Origin: Rhodocollybia butyracea
Taxonomy: Eukaryota > Basidiomycota > Agaricomycetes > Agaricales > Omphalotaceae
Direction of reading: 5' to 3'
Assembly: GCA_015501585.1 (NCBI GenBank)
Contig: JADNRY010000584.1
Coordinates: 1-37,159, forward strand
DNA length: 37,159 bases
Below, one piece after another: positions 10,060 through 20,392 of the stretch; the stretch's first letter is position 1, and each line of letters begins with the position of its first letter. The notes beneath the pieces are model-generated. The model did no database searches. It was given only the letters and a program-made list of their open reading frames with translations, and had not been told where the DNA came from. The position numbers were made by a program, and so were the translations under genes.

Positions 10060-11286
10060 GGTTTTCGAGGGAACTGCTGAGAGCGAAGAGGATACGTTTA
10101 GAACCTGCGAATATATTTTTGATCATGTCTTCGATGAGCTGTGCTTGTTTTTTTCTGTAGCGTCAACTTTCGTCAACTTTTTCTCACTGACAACATTGAC
10201 AAGATATGTTGTTAGACGCTCATCGGTAGGATGTGAAGAGATAGTGCTTTGAGGAGTTGCTATGGCGAGCCAGAAAATGCGTTCAACATAGTTTTGATAT
10301 TGAATACAAACCGAAAAGTCTTAGCATCGTATTTTGAAGGAACGACTTGGGGATTGAAATGATTGAAGGTCCTCCGGAACTTGATTCTACTGTCGCATAC
10401 CTACGAACCTGTGATTATAGTCAATAGAGGTACACAGTGTTTTACTGGCAGACCGTTAGTTTAGATTCGCACATAATCGCCGCGTTGCTTGCAAATGCAA
10501 TAGTGTCTTTCCTAATTGCTAAAAGCGGTGACGATTTTATTTGCTTCATCGACTTTGGTTCTGTTACTAAAGGTACCGGTAGATGTCCAAGCTGTACCTT
10601 AACTTCCGATGTTTGAAGCGGAACGATCTTGATGCTTTGGAAGAGGCAGAGGCAGGGAAAAGAACGAATGCCGGATGTGATAGTAATCTTGGAAGAGCAA
10701 ACTTTCGGGCGTGATACAGTTGTACACTCTGGACAAAATACACCTAGGACGACAACCACGGTTACAGCCTCCCCCGAGAAACCGGCGTTCTGTGCTGCAT
10801 GGGATGATTTTTGAGGGAGAAGGCCGTTGTTGTAGCAAACGTTAAATAAGTTTTGTGGGTTTATTCGTCGGAAAAACGAATGAGATATCATGTTCGTCCC
10901 AGAAGACCTATTGCGATGGGGATTATCAGAACTAGGGTATGGGAGTTTGAGCTCAAACGGACGTACGTCGTATAAACTACCTCGCATTTACTAACTTTCC
11001 TTCACCAGCTACAATCGCGTAGGTCTGCTTCATTGAATGAGCGTCGAGGTTTGTAGTGGTGTTGCCAGCGCGGTCAGTGCACAATGGGGCGTTGTAATCT
11101 TGATGTCTCCAGATACGAGTAACTAGCCACCAGCCATGCTGTGTCGACCAAGTGCGTGATCATTTGAAACGGACTTACGGACCGGAAACACGATAGCGCC
11201 GGGTGAGCGCTCAATTAAGTTTCAGTCAACGTTTCAAAATTTCACTCTTTAGTCAAACTACAACCGAACTGCTCTCCGCTTCCCAG
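10060..11286. other. Spacer containing duplicated segment X
   Basis: No confident gene. A 181-residue minus frame (10442-10987) is open, but its middle overlaps a segment duplicated elsewhere in the window and it shows no family motif. It may be a relic. Confidence 0.4.
10741..11220 (+). repeat. Dispersed duplicate segment X (partner at 23345-23732)
   Basis: Matches 23345-23732 in the same orientation, for example TTTCCTTCACCAGCTACAAT, a GGGCGTTGT-ATCTTGATGT stretch and a GAAACGGA...GGACCGGAAA stretch. Copy X contains about 130 bp (about 10853-10985) missing from its partner. Identity by eye is around 75-80 percent, so the duplication is not recent. This copy lies immediately 5' of the YPI1-like gene. 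Confidence 0.75.
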
Positions 11287-11753
11287 ATGCATCTGCGCCC
11301 AGCAATGGTTCTCGAACTCTCACGATCACCACAACCCCTCCAACCGAAGACGAGTCCAAAGAGCACAGCCCCAGCGGAACACGCCTTTACAAAGAAACCT
11401 CGCAAAAGTGTTTTATGGAGAGAAGATGTTGTAGATAATGAGGGTGCTGGGAAGAAGTCTTCGAAAAGTAATATCTATGTTTCTTCCTTCAGCTCTATAA
11501 ACTAGCTAATTCTTTTTTTGCTTGATTTCGACAGTTTGCTGTATCTATCATCAACCGAAGGCTTTCGATGAATCTTCGGATGAAGTTCCGACAAGGATCT
11601 GGACTCCTCTTTTAGTTCTCATTCTGCGCATGCGCAGGGTCGTGACAATCATCGAACCCAGCTGCAGGCTCATGGTTTACTTTCGAATATGCGGATTCTT
11701 CCAAGAACGCGTATGAGCTAACGCTGCCGAAAGGGAAACATAAAGAGAGTTGA
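11287..11753 (+). CDS. YPI1/inhibitor-3-like regulator of protein phosphatase 1
   Basis: YPI1 (PPP1R11, inhibitor-3) proteins are small, disordered regulators of type-1 protein phosphatase in the nucleus. The conserved core is clear: SVLWREDVVDNEGAGKKSSK at the end of exon 1, then after a 67-bp intron (11468-11534) ICCIYHQPKAFDESSDE. The family motif is W-x-D-x-V-V-D-N-E followed by K-K-S-S-K-x-C-C-I-F/Y-H-K-P. The N-terminal part (SRTLTITTTPPTEDES) and the C-terminal part (AYELTLPKGKHK, stop at 11751) are readable only in other frames. At least three single-base shifts therefore interrupt the gene. Because the surrounding sequence is otherwise well preserved and this regulator is broadly conserved, sequence errors are as likely as true loss. 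The ATG at 11287 gives the family-like start HLRPA. Confidence 0.7.
11624..11637. repeat. 14-bp perfect palindrome
   Basis: CTGCGCATGCGCAG within the 3' part of the YPI1-like gene. No function is assigned. Confidence 0.5.
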
Positions 11754-12199
11754 ACGTCAAATATTAAAAATTCTCGAGCATTTGGAACTAGTATGTTATA
11801 TACGTGTCTTTCTACCCACAAGTTTGACCGATGTAAGTTTATTATAGCTAGCTCTCATCACCGTGGAACACAGAACTCACCGTTTCTTCCTTCGTTTTTC
11901 TGCCAAAGGGACCCGCAATCTCAACGTTTTTTACATCCTCCAACGCTCTCCCTCGGAAACATCCTATGCTGGCCACTGGTGCTATAGTACTAGCACAGAA
12001 CGCCGGTTACTCGAGATCTGGGTAAAAACACAGAGCACGGAGCACAGGCGCAGGGATGCATTTGGGTGTACACGATGATCAGATCTTCTTAGGGTTCAGG
12101 TCGTTGTGCTTGTATTACACGAAAGGATTGTACGCTAACACGCTATCTCTCACATCCGGCATTCTGTCTCCGTCTCTTCATGCCGCTTTTCCCTTGTCT

Positions 12200-12400
12200 T
12201 TCGTTGTTGTCACTTGCTGAATACTCATTAACATTGGACACACGCCAGATGCACGTTCGGATACGCGGTGGAGAACTCACTTGATGAATCGATTATCATT
12301 CATTCTCGAGGCTATTTACAAACCATAATGCGCTCTCCGGAGTCGATCGAGACTTTTCTTATGGTCGAGAACGTCCGTTCTTCTTCTACTCAACATCGCT
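12200..12400 (+). repeat. Dispersed coding relic Y (partner at 21600-21810)
   Basis: Matches 21600-21810 in the same orientation. At protein level both copies preserve the pattern P-D-x-R-x-D-x-R-W-R-T-x-L-x-N-R then F-I-L and A-I-Y. In this copy the frame is broken by several indels and a stop. It is a fragment of an unrecognised protein-coding sequence present twice, once on each side of the UstYa locus. Confidence 0.6.
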
Positions 12401-12973
12401 CTAGGCGACGGATGCCGAGTCCATCCGTCTTCAATGATATAGGAGATAATACAAGTCAACCGACCCATTATCGTCGTCAGGGTAAGATATGCAGCTCTCG
12501 AGACGGCGAAAAACTTCGAGCTTCCTAGAGTCAGCAAATTTACCAGTAGTGTCCTCGATACCGTACGAGGGCAGGAAATACTGCTGGCAATACTGTCCTT
12601 GGACGGCTCATGGAGTGGTTGTAGTTGAGGCTGCCGGTGGGGTGGTCGATGGTTTTCCCGGAGAGTTTGTTTGGGGATATTGCACTAGAGCTTAACCAAT
12701 GTAGCCGTGGAGTTGAAGGCGAGGATACAAGGTGTTTTTTTTGCAACAGATTCAGACGTGACTATCTTTCTGGTTTGAGTAGATGTTAGAAGACCTTGAC
12801 AACGTGTCGACGCAGTCCAAACCCTGTCAAATTTACTACATATCCTACATGCGCATGTAGGTACGTATGTTATCTTTCATCTTTATACTCCGGTCTGTAG
12901 TAACTACGCGATTTATCTTAGCATGAATGACAATAACATCAACTCGTTTTATGTTTACCAGTGGATCCTCCTC
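12401..12973. other. Spacer downstream of the repeat-precursor gene
   Basis: No gene supported. It contains a perfect 18-bp palindrome at 12844-12861 and degenerate sequence extending from relic Y. Confidence 0.4.
12844..12861. repeat. 18-bp perfect palindrome
   Basis: CCTACATGCGCATGTAGG reads the same on both strands. It lies about 160 bp beyond the minus-strand precursor gene, where it could form a hairpin in the 3' region. A role is not shown. Confidence 0.55.
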
Positions 12974-12974
12974 A

Positions 12975-13455
12975 CTGTTGTGACGGCGAAAGTCATCGAG
13001 GGAGGTCAGGCGTTGACCATCCTCAGCGCTTGCTACGGCGAAAATCGCCGAGGGAGGTCAGGGTTTCACTGTCCTCAGTGCTGTGACGGCGAAAATCACC
13101 GAGAGAGGTCAGGGTTTCACCATCCTCAGCGTCGCTGCGGCGAAAATCAAAGAGAGAGGTCAGAGTTTCACCGTCTTCAGCGTCGCTGCGGCGAAAATCA
13201 CCGAGAGAGGTCAGAGTTTCACTGTCCTCAACGCTGCGACGACGAAAATCGTCGAGAGAAGTCCGGCGTTCATCATTCTCAGCGCTACGGCGGCGAAAAT
13301 CGACGAGAGAGGTCAGGGTTTCACCGTCCTCAGCGTCGCTGCGGCGAAAATCGTCGAGAGAAGTCATGCGTTCATCATTCTCAGCGCTACGGCGGCGAAA
13401 ATCGACGAGAGAGGTCAGGCTCTCGCTGCCATCCTCAGCATCCCGGTTTTCGGAG
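12975..13455 (-). repeat. 51-bp minisatellite, nine units, open in three frames
   Basis: About nine 51-bp units. Unit length is a multiple of three, so long frames stay open on both strands: plus 12923-13492 (His/Cys/Arg-rich), plus 13083-13481 (Ala/Ile/Val-rich) and minus 13457-13023 (acidic, dibasic). The minus frame is preferred because it has a signal-peptide exon upstream, a plausible intron and regularly spaced RR sites. Two unit types alternate in part (SDAEDGE and RSAENDE/RSVEDSE), consistent with expansion by unequal crossover. Confidence 0.85.
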
Positions 13456-13614
13456 TAACTACTGGAGAGCCTATCATATAGAGAGAATATGACGTCAGTC
13501 AGTAGGTGGTAAGAAAATGAGAGGAAAGCGTTTACCAGTAGGAATAGCTATAGCTTTGCTACCAAAGATAGCCACGGACGCAATGATTGCACTAGCAAAG
13601 AGAGTAGCACGCAT
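13023..13614 (-). CDS. Candidate kexin-processed repeat peptide precursor (dikaritin-like)
   Basis: Exon 1 (13614-13536) encodes a typical secretory signal: MRATLFASAIIASVAIFGSK followed by AIAIPTG. A 65-bp GT-AG intron with a CTGAC branch-like site follows (13535-13471). Exon 2 holds eight 17-residue repeats of the form SDAEDGETLTSLGDFRR, and the frame ends FRRSKR and stop. Each repeat has an acidic spacer, a near-constant segment T-S-L-x-D-F (x = V, D, V, D, G, F, G, G) and a dibasic RR fitting Kex2 cleavage. This layout is that of kexin-processed repeat proteins, including UstA-type RiPP precursors. A problem remains: with the obvious intron, exon 1 joins exon 2 one base out of frame. An A4 run at 13447-13450 is one place where a lost base would account for this. 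After repeat eight, a 4-base insertion ends the frame, and a ninth repeat and a Lys-Arg tail persist in another frame. The gene is therefore either mis-sequenced, spliced differently, or decaying. Product unknown. Confidence 0.6.
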
Positions 13615-14385
13615 GGTTTATGGAACTACTATTGTGAGTAGGATACTATCTGGGTCCCATATATCCATATTATATACTACTATATGCTGTATAAGCGATG
13701 CAGGTATCCATGTTCAGATCAAGGATTCCAAGCTCACGAAGACAGATGAGGCTCGAGAAGTCAACCACTTGGGCTTCCGGGTTGAATCAATTGAATAACA
13801 GCGCTCGCTGCGGACATAGGAGCATCACAATAAGCACAAAAACAGGTCGATATTAGGATATTAGGCAAGTATCTTTGATTCATACTTGTGGAATCTCGAG
13901 CCTGACGAATCAAAACTCGAGATTTGTACATACAACTTGAGGGTACGCGAATAAACAACTCTCAGGACTTAACAACGACCCGTCGGACCCGATAGATAAC
14001 TGAATTAAATGATCTCTCCCAATTACCCGATGTGCACTCTTATCTCCATCTCCATCTGTCTAACTTACTTGACAGATTTCTACAAATGACGAGAACCAGT
14101 ATGGTGTATGATTTAAAGACCAACTCAAACGACGGGAGAAGTTGATGAATTTTTTGGATGAACTTCGATTCTACAGAGCCTTTATCGAAGGACAAAACCG
14201 AAAGAGGGTGTCTACAGCATTATGCCTCGGACCTAAGTACTAAGTACGTGAACTTGGATCAGCGCAGCACATGTCGTTGTGATTCACAATGTCACCTCCT
14301 TTCCTGTGTATAATTCACCTTGTGGGATGAGCCGAATATAACGTTTCTACTACAATACGCATTGAAACAGGACTCGATAAACCTC
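13615..14385. other. Spacer and presumed divergent promoter
   Basis: About 770 bp between the start of the minus-strand repeat precursor and the start of the plus-strand UstYa gene. The two would be transcribed divergently from here, a common arrangement for co-regulated fungal cluster genes. I see no convincing operator motif. Confidence 0.4.
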
Positions 14386-15083
14386 ATGCCATCCAAGCTT
14401 GTTACCTGCAGTCTCTGGGCTGTGGCTTTCATCAATGTGGGCACTAGTCTATGGCTGAGTATCCCAGCTTTTCTCTCTTCAAGGTCATCCCTAGGATGTA
14501 AGTTTCCTTGATTTTATATGTGTGTATCGAAACAACCACCTTATTTATCCACAACTCAGCAAGGGAATATTCGTATATTGGTGAAGACTACCCTTTGTTC
14601 TTCCCTGTCGATGAAGTTGGACCTGCATCAATGGCGCTTTATGACTCTACACACTTCTCACTCCTTCCCAATACGTCTTCAGTCTTAGACACAGAGTACC
14701 AACTTGCAGATGATGAGTGGGAGATCATTGTGTCGAAGCCAGACAACGTCGGCCGTGTACGAATGGGCCCAGAGAATCGTGTCTTTGTGGTTACAGTCTC
14801 ACACCAGTTACATTGCCTTCGTCGAATCCAGATGGCTTTGCTAGATCGTGACAATCCACTGGGCACATCCGGGCATATCAAGCACTGTCTCAATTATTTG
14901 AGACAGACATTTTTATGTGAAGCTATAGAAGGAACAGAGCAGGGAGACTTTATGTCACAGGATTACGACAGTCACGAAAAATACCGTGGGCCTGTCGACG
15001 ATCTAGCTTGCCATGACTGGGAAAGGGTATACGATGCTATGGAGGAGAATTACGGGCAGTGGTTAGAATGGAAAAGGACTTAA
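14386..15083 (+). CDS. UstYa-family (DUF3328) oxidase-like protein 1, intact
   Basis: Two exons (14386-14497 and 14560-15083, GT-AG intron of 62 bp) give about 211 residues, the usual size. One N-terminal membrane segment (about residues 8-30, LVTCSLWAVAFINVGTSLWL) is followed by YSYIGEDYP, a typical UstYa juxtamembrane element. Both histidine-cysteine motifs are complete: HQLHC at about 119-123 and HIKHC at about 143-147, the latter in HCLNYLRQTFLC. A C-H-D-W-x-x-V element follows near the C-terminus. UstYa proteins act in fungal ustiloxin-type (dikaritin) and cyclochlorotine pathways in oxidative cyclisation or hydroxylation of peptides. The gene is divergent from the repeat-precursor gene. 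The in-frame ATG at 14320 is possible, but 14386 places the membrane segment as in relatives. Substrate unknown. Confidence 0.85.
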
Positions 15084-15533
15084 CCTTGATGTTCAAAACT
15101 GACTTAGTTGACTCTTCACTTAAGTATGATAATTTTACTAGTTGTATCACCTAGTTGAATATCTACTGCTATTTATTTACTCTTTGAGTATGACACCGTA
15201 TGAGTCGCTTCAGATATTGTTCAGATAACAAAATGATGATCCTACATGATAAGTGGAGTGCTTCAACTTGATTCAGACAGTGTTGAAAAAGTACTTCTCC
15301 CAACTTCCAACTTTTCCAAACCTCCACACTTAAAAAGTTTCATACTGTATACAGGTTTCATATACTATTATTGACCCTAATCTGGCCCTCCGCTGTCCTC
15401 TGAGACTAGAGTATAAAAAGTTCTAAGGACAGCGCAGTGATGGAACAAGTATTTACATATAGTATGGCCCAAGAAAGGATAGTACACATCAGATATCCTC
15501 CCTTCAAATTGGGCCTCCAGATAAACTGTAAAA
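15084..15533. other. Intergenic, convergent 3' ends
   Basis: 450 bp between the stops of UstYa-1 (+) and the membrane protein (-). AT-rich, nothing recognised. A plus frame starting at 15437 is antisense to the next gene and is not called. Confidence 0.5.
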
Positions 15534-16476
15534 TCACACCGTCGAGTATTGAGTCATGTAAAATGCTATGCAAAGTCAAAACCGGTATATTAGTCCGTTT
15601 AGCTCAAAGAAAACTTCTTACCTGGTTGAAAAGATTGTTTATTTTGCCACCATTCAATTGTACTGCATCCTGTCTCTTCGAGTCCAGAGCAGGCAAGTTC
15701 GAAGGTCATGACCTCTTCTTCACCACACGAGAAGCTTCGCGTCCAAAGTATGCTGCCGTTGTTATTTCCATGACTACTCTGCACTGGAAGGTCTGAAAGT
15801 TTGAACATGCGCTGTGGACGAGTGAGATAGTTAAGCTTCCTGGGATTCAGCGGAGCTGTTGCGTTGAGTCGGTAAAGTGAGAGAGGGAACGAGTCTCCAA
15901 ATAATGTAGACTCGGATTGATCTAGTATAGGTGGAAGGGAGAGACGGAGTTCACATTTGCGCATGCCATAGTCCATTGCTCGAAACTGAAAGACAGACGA
16001 TATCTGAGTCCTTCAACTGTTAGTATGTGGGACAAGTTCTGCGACTTATACACTTACAGATTCATCAATAACAACCTTGAATTCTTCAATAGAAATGGTC
16101 CCAAAACTTTCCATATGTCGCCGGACATCTGTTTCAAATACTTTTCCCTTCTGCATTTGGTCAACTTGAGCAATGAGAGTAGGGAAATTGTTGAACTTCC
16201 GGGGGAGGGGGGATTGGGCCTGGGAATCTCGTCGAAATACATAAATTGAGAAGGCCGTCGAAGAGTGTGCAAGTCCTCTCTCCGAAGAGTAGTAGTAGAG
16301 ATTCTCTGTAATCCAGACTGGCGAAGCAGTGCGAAATTGATAGCGGTAAGGAGTAGGCAAATACACAAGCAGATCGGGGCAGCCATTGACCACAGTTGAC
16401 GACGGACGCGTGACGGCTGCTCGACGCACTCTTCATCACTGGAGTAGGGACTTGAAGTACGTAGCAATCTGTACAT
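15534..16476 (-). CDS. Membrane protein with But2-C-terminal-like domain; one frameshift
   Basis: Three exons: 16476-16058, 15985-15622 and 15565-15534. The N-terminus is cytosolic and polar, then one membrane segment (APICLCICLLLTAINFALL). The luminal part carries RRPSQFMYFDEIPRPNPPSP, later DYGMRKCELRLSLPP, TFELACSG and EWWQNKQ, ending QYSTV. This layout is common in agaricomycete proteins that I recall being annotated with a But2 C-terminal-like domain; the function is not established. Exon 1 changes frame at a C-rich tract (C6-T-C5, 16201-16212). Protein sequence continues without loss in the next frame, so a single base is missing relative to a continuous frame. This may be a sequencing error or a recent mutation. 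It lies between the UstYa gene and the S33 peptidase and shares their neighbourhood, but membership in a pathway is not shown. Confidence 0.65.
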
Positions 16477-16885
16477 CTCAGGATGATGGAAGTTGTGACT
16501 CGCTTGTTTGAGATTAAAAGCATTTGATGAGAACCAACTTTACAGCATAACGTTTTTTGCATTTTCTCGAGCGCCCAGCCAACAGCTCGGATGACCATTC
16601 ATACTCGGCGATACTTTCAGAAACGATACTTTTTCCAAAGACACCCTGCTGATCGGTTACCGAAGTCAATCGAGTGTTTATATAAAAAAAAGTGAAGCAT
16701 GCGGCCGGTCAATACAGACGCTTCAGAACATCAATCCATGGGTACCTAGCACTCCATTCAACTCTTTTGTCGAACAAATCATCCAGATGGTATCCACAAC
16801 TTATCGCGTATAGCCCCAGTGGGCCACTTGAAACACCCCTAAGTATGCATAATACACATATAACGGTCCATCCAAACTCAATCTA

Positions 16886-17850
16886 TTATTGTTGCAGGAA
16901 CTCCAGCACAGTTTCCATGTACCTTTCACGTTCATCCCAATGAGGGAAGTGACCAGATTCTGCGAATTTGACCCATTTCACGTCGGGGATGCCACTAAAG
17001 AATGGGGCGCAAACCGAGTCCATCATGTAGTCATATTCACCATTTATGACAAGAGTTGGGACACGGATGAGATGAACTCGGTCAGTGATTTCCCATGAAT
17101 CTTTCAATCCGGCACTGCCATTTCTCCTACAAGAAAGTACACAGTAAGATTAGCAGGTCATAAATGATTTAAAGTAACTTGCATTGCATTGATCACAGTT
17201 GGATCTAACTGGTTCTGCTTTATCGAAAAGAGCACGTCCTCGGGCAAGGGACGTATTGTTCTGCAGGTAAAAGCTTGATGGAACACCATCATTGCCGCAT
17301 TATATTCTGGGCTCTGTGTGGTTCCCGCTTCTTCGTGTGTTTTGAGAACCTCCTGCACATCTACTGGAAGCGATTTTCGCCGGATGGCAATAGCTTCATT
17401 ACGAAGCCGCGCACTGGCAAGACCATTTGAAAGAACCAGACGTTTCAGTCCGGGGGGCTGTTTCCGTACAACAAATTCGGAGGCGAGTGTAGCACCCCAT
17501 GAGTGGCCGATAAGATGGAAAGATCCAGAGATAGAAAAATGAGTTAAAAGGTTCTCAAGTTCGATTATGAAGAGGTCGATTGTCCAAAATGATATAGGTT
17601 TGGATTGAAGGTGTGTGGAATTTCCTTGTCCTAGCTGGTCGTAAAGAATCACGGACTGGTTCCCTTTTCCTAAATCAAGGAGCGGAGACATGTAGTTATG
17701 CGCAACTCCTGGACCGCCATGTAGTACGACTATAGGGACTTGGCCCGGCGAAGTGAGATCGCCTGCGAGTTTGTAGTAGGTCTCGAAGCTCTCGCCATCC
17801 ACTATGAAGCAGATCTTTCCTTCTGTGACTGACAGTAATGGTGAAGGCAT
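16886..17850 (-). CDS. Proline-iminopeptidase-like alpha/beta hydrolase (family S33)
   Basis: Two exons (17850-17183 and 17126-16886), 302 residues, full length for the family. HGGPG (44-48) is the oxyanion-hole motif characteristic of prolyl aminopeptidases, YDQLGQGNS follows, GHSWGA places the nucleophile at Ser117, VINGEYDYM supplies the acid Asp, and ESGHFPHW the His. All three triad residues are present. The family releases N-terminal proline or other residues from peptides; some members act on esters or amides instead. The intron starts GCAAGT rather than GTAAGT: splicing at GC restores the frame exactly, whereas GT one codon later would not. It sits between two UstYa genes, and peptidases are common in such clusters, so trimming of a processed peptide is a reasonable but unproven idea. 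Confidence 0.85.
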
Positions 17851-18310
17851 TTAGAAGCGATGGACAACGGGAGATAACCAGGACTTTGGCGATTTGCACA
17901 CCTACTCATATGGTGGCCCCAGGGGTTTGGGAGTTGAATCTTGATCAAGATTTTTGGGGCGTCCGGGACCGATACAATTGATCCCAAGTTCATCAGTTGA
18001 TCACACAGTTCAAGTTGCCGTTATGTACATAATAGTACAAATCTGTCATGCGCCGACGTTTTTGAACGATGTCACCCCCAGGAAAGTTTGCTGCAGCATG
18101 GGAGCATATTTACATCTATTATCTGTTTGTATTCAAAACCTGGATATGCAAGAACTTAGAAGTAAGATCCCGGAAGCAACCCGGAAGGCAATTTAGTATG
18201 CAGTCATACAACATAGAAACTTAGTATTAGTTCCTTCTATAAAAACATGTCACCGGGAGGACTGCCCGTCGATTTTGAGCTGCTAGTAGTGGCTCCTTTA
18301 TCCTTGTGCA
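17851..18310. other. Divergent promoter region
   Basis: 460 bp between the S33 peptidase (-) and the seven-helix protein (+), which are divergently transcribed. Nothing else is recognised. Confidence 0.45.
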
Positions 18311-19583
18311 ATGTCTGGCCGTCCAAACCTCCCAAACTCCACACTGGATCAAGAGCGGTGTACCCTTGTGGGTATCGTGCTGTCAACCTTCATTTATGGC
18401 ATGTCCTTGTACCATCGTCTTAGCTATATCTCATATGTTCTTTACAAAGGTATCTTGTTCGTTGTGTTCTTGCAAGCTGCATATTTCCTGTACATGGTTC
18501 CGCATCGCTTTTCGGGGAAGAAACGAAACTGGATACTGATTGCATACGCATGGATTACCTTTGGCCTGGCAACTATCTTCATCGGAATGGACCTTCATAC
18601 TCTTGAGTTGATGTTCATTGATCACCGTGATGTTCCTGGAGGTCCTATAGCCTACTCAGCCTCTCAGTACAGCAGCGTATTTGTGGTCTTTGCCAATTCC
18701 ACCTTCATAGTTGCCGAATGGTTTGCCGACGCTTTTTTGGTGTGTATATTGGTTATAGTAAGTATCGGTTCCCTCTCGTTTGACTGACAAGCGTGAACTA
18801 GGTATATCGATGTCTACTCATATTTAGACAAAATCTATATGTTGTTATTCTACCAACCTTGATCTACGTGGCTACGATACGTGAGTCGCGCAAACTTTCT
18901 GAGATTTTAACCTCAACTGTTATATAGCATTGGGAGTCGTCCTCCTGTTCCAATCGTCACGACCCAATGCTACTTTATGGACAAAAGTCACCGTCAATTT
19001 TGGAATACCCTACTACTCCCTTTCTGTGTCCCTAAATATCATGGTCACATTGGCAATTTCACTGCGCCTCATGTACTATCGGAATAGGCTAAAGAAATCC
19101 CTTGGGACAGCTAGCAACTTACCCTATGTGAGCATTGCGGCTATGCTGATAGAAAGCTCGTCAGTATATGCAGTGGGATCATTATGTTTCATTATCCCGT
19201 ATGCATTAAACAGTGCTGCATCCCATTTGTTCCTGCCTGTTTTGATTCAAGCTCAGGTATGCGAGATTTTATCGAAAACTGTTTCTTCCTCTGAAATTTT
19301 GATGAAATAGGTCCTGGCTCCTATGCTTATTATAATGAGGGTAGCAGATCAGCGCGCTTGGAACTCACATACCGCCGCTGAACATATTTCCACGTTGAGA
19401 TTCGGAACAAGCCGCAGGACAGCCAATGACACCAATACTAATGTGCTGTCTACGGCCACCAGGTCGGAGTATCCAGGTCGGTCTCTCTTCTCCGAAAGGC
19501 AACAGGATGAGTCGGTCCCAATATATGGTCCCATGAAGGAGTTACCAGGAATCTCTGCCACCTCTATCAAGACCACTGTATAG
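18311..19583 (+). CDS. Seven-helix membrane protein, basidiomycete-specific type
   Basis: Four exons (18311-18757, 18802-18880, 18928-19256, 19311-19583) give 375 residues with no frame problem. Hydrophobic segments include LVGIVLSTFIYGMSLY, ILFVVFLQAAYFLYMV, WILIAYAWITFGLATIFIG, FIVAEWFADAFLVCILVI, VVILPTLIYVATI, YYSLSVSLNIMVTLAISL, SVYAVGSLCFIIPYAL and LIQAQVLAPMLIIMRVA. The YRCLLIF and I-I-M-R-V-A-D-Q-R-A-W elements recur in a large agaricomycete family of unknown function (receptor- or sensor-like topology). The C-terminal 85 residues are polar and Ser/Thr-rich, presumably cytosolic. It is flanked by the S33 peptidase and the second UstYa gene. Transport or sensing linked to the peptide locus is speculation. 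Confidence 0.8.
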
Positions 19584-20026
19584 GATTAAAATTGTTTAAT
19601 AGTAATAAGTAGTGACTAGTAAACGAAGGAAGAGGAAGGGTGCTATGTGCTCACTACTCGGGAAACCTATCAGCAATGATTATGCTTTCTGAGCCGTTTG
19701 TTTAATTCAAAAATTCCGTGTAAAAAATGCCATTATGAACATACTTAAGTTTCAACTCCCCGCATTCCCCGACTTTACATCTACCTTCTATTCATCCATT
19801 TATGACTCTGGTAGCGGGATCCCAACTGATCCCAACTGATCCCAACTGATTCCAGTCATCCGTGTCTGTTAAAGATCGCGTTTATCCGAATCGTTTGCTA
19901 ATCACTCTGAATGAATGCAATCAGACTCTGACAGGGACGGGATGTCAAATGACGCTTTGAGGATTGAATCATGCGGAGTCAACTTCCTAGCTCCGCTTGT
20001 ACGTTAACACAGTTTAACACCTTTTA
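19584..20026. other. Intergenic with short tandem repeat
   Basis: 3' region of the seven-helix gene up to the MITE. It contains three exact 10-bp repeats of CCCAACTGAT at 19821-19850. Otherwise nothing recognised. Confidence 0.6.
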
Positions 20027-20392
20027 CAGCTGATTAGGAAATTCTAGCACATTTTCGAAAAAATAGATTTTGTTTACAACCAAACAAAGGTGACATTGAT
20101 ATGGGTGACTCACACGCGTACTGGCCGCATCTTACCATACGCGTTGACTTCAAATGCAACTTTTTTTCTTTCGATATCGCAGTCTTTACATGAGACATAC
20201 ACCATAGGGTGCTATAGACTCATTTCTTGGGCTACTGAAGAGCATAAGAGTAATGCAAGTACGGGTGAAGTGTCGGCGAAGCGGAGCGAATGGAGCTTTG
20301 AATGGAATATACTGACGTCACTTTGTTTGGTTGTAAATAAAATCACTACTGAGTGTTTTTTCGAAAATGTGCTAGAATATCCTAATCAGCTG
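20027..20392. mobile_element. MITE with TA target duplication, copy 2
   Basis: A 366-bp relative of the element at 406-750. The left end reads CAGCTGATTAGGA and is mirrored at the right end as TCCTAATCAGCTG; flanking TA lies at 20025-20026 and 20393-20394. Shared inner sequence includes TTGTTTACAACCAAACAAA near both ends. A 102-residue frame through it is not a gene. The element inserted about 240 bp upstream of UstYa-2, so it may sit in that promoter. Confidence 0.85.

Noticed and set aside
10442..10987. 181-residue minus-strand gene
   Set aside because: Overlaps duplicated segment X, shows no family motif, and the partner copy does not preserve the frame.
12975..13455. CRISPR-like array
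   Set aside because: Repeats are contiguous 51-bp units without unique spacers, in a eukaryotic genome.
12923..13492. Plus-strand 189-residue His/Cys/Arg repeat protein as the real gene of the array
   Set aside because: No signal peptide or upstream exon fits it, whereas the minus strand has a classical signal-peptide exon, a plausible intron and evenly spaced dibasic sites. Kept only as a finding.
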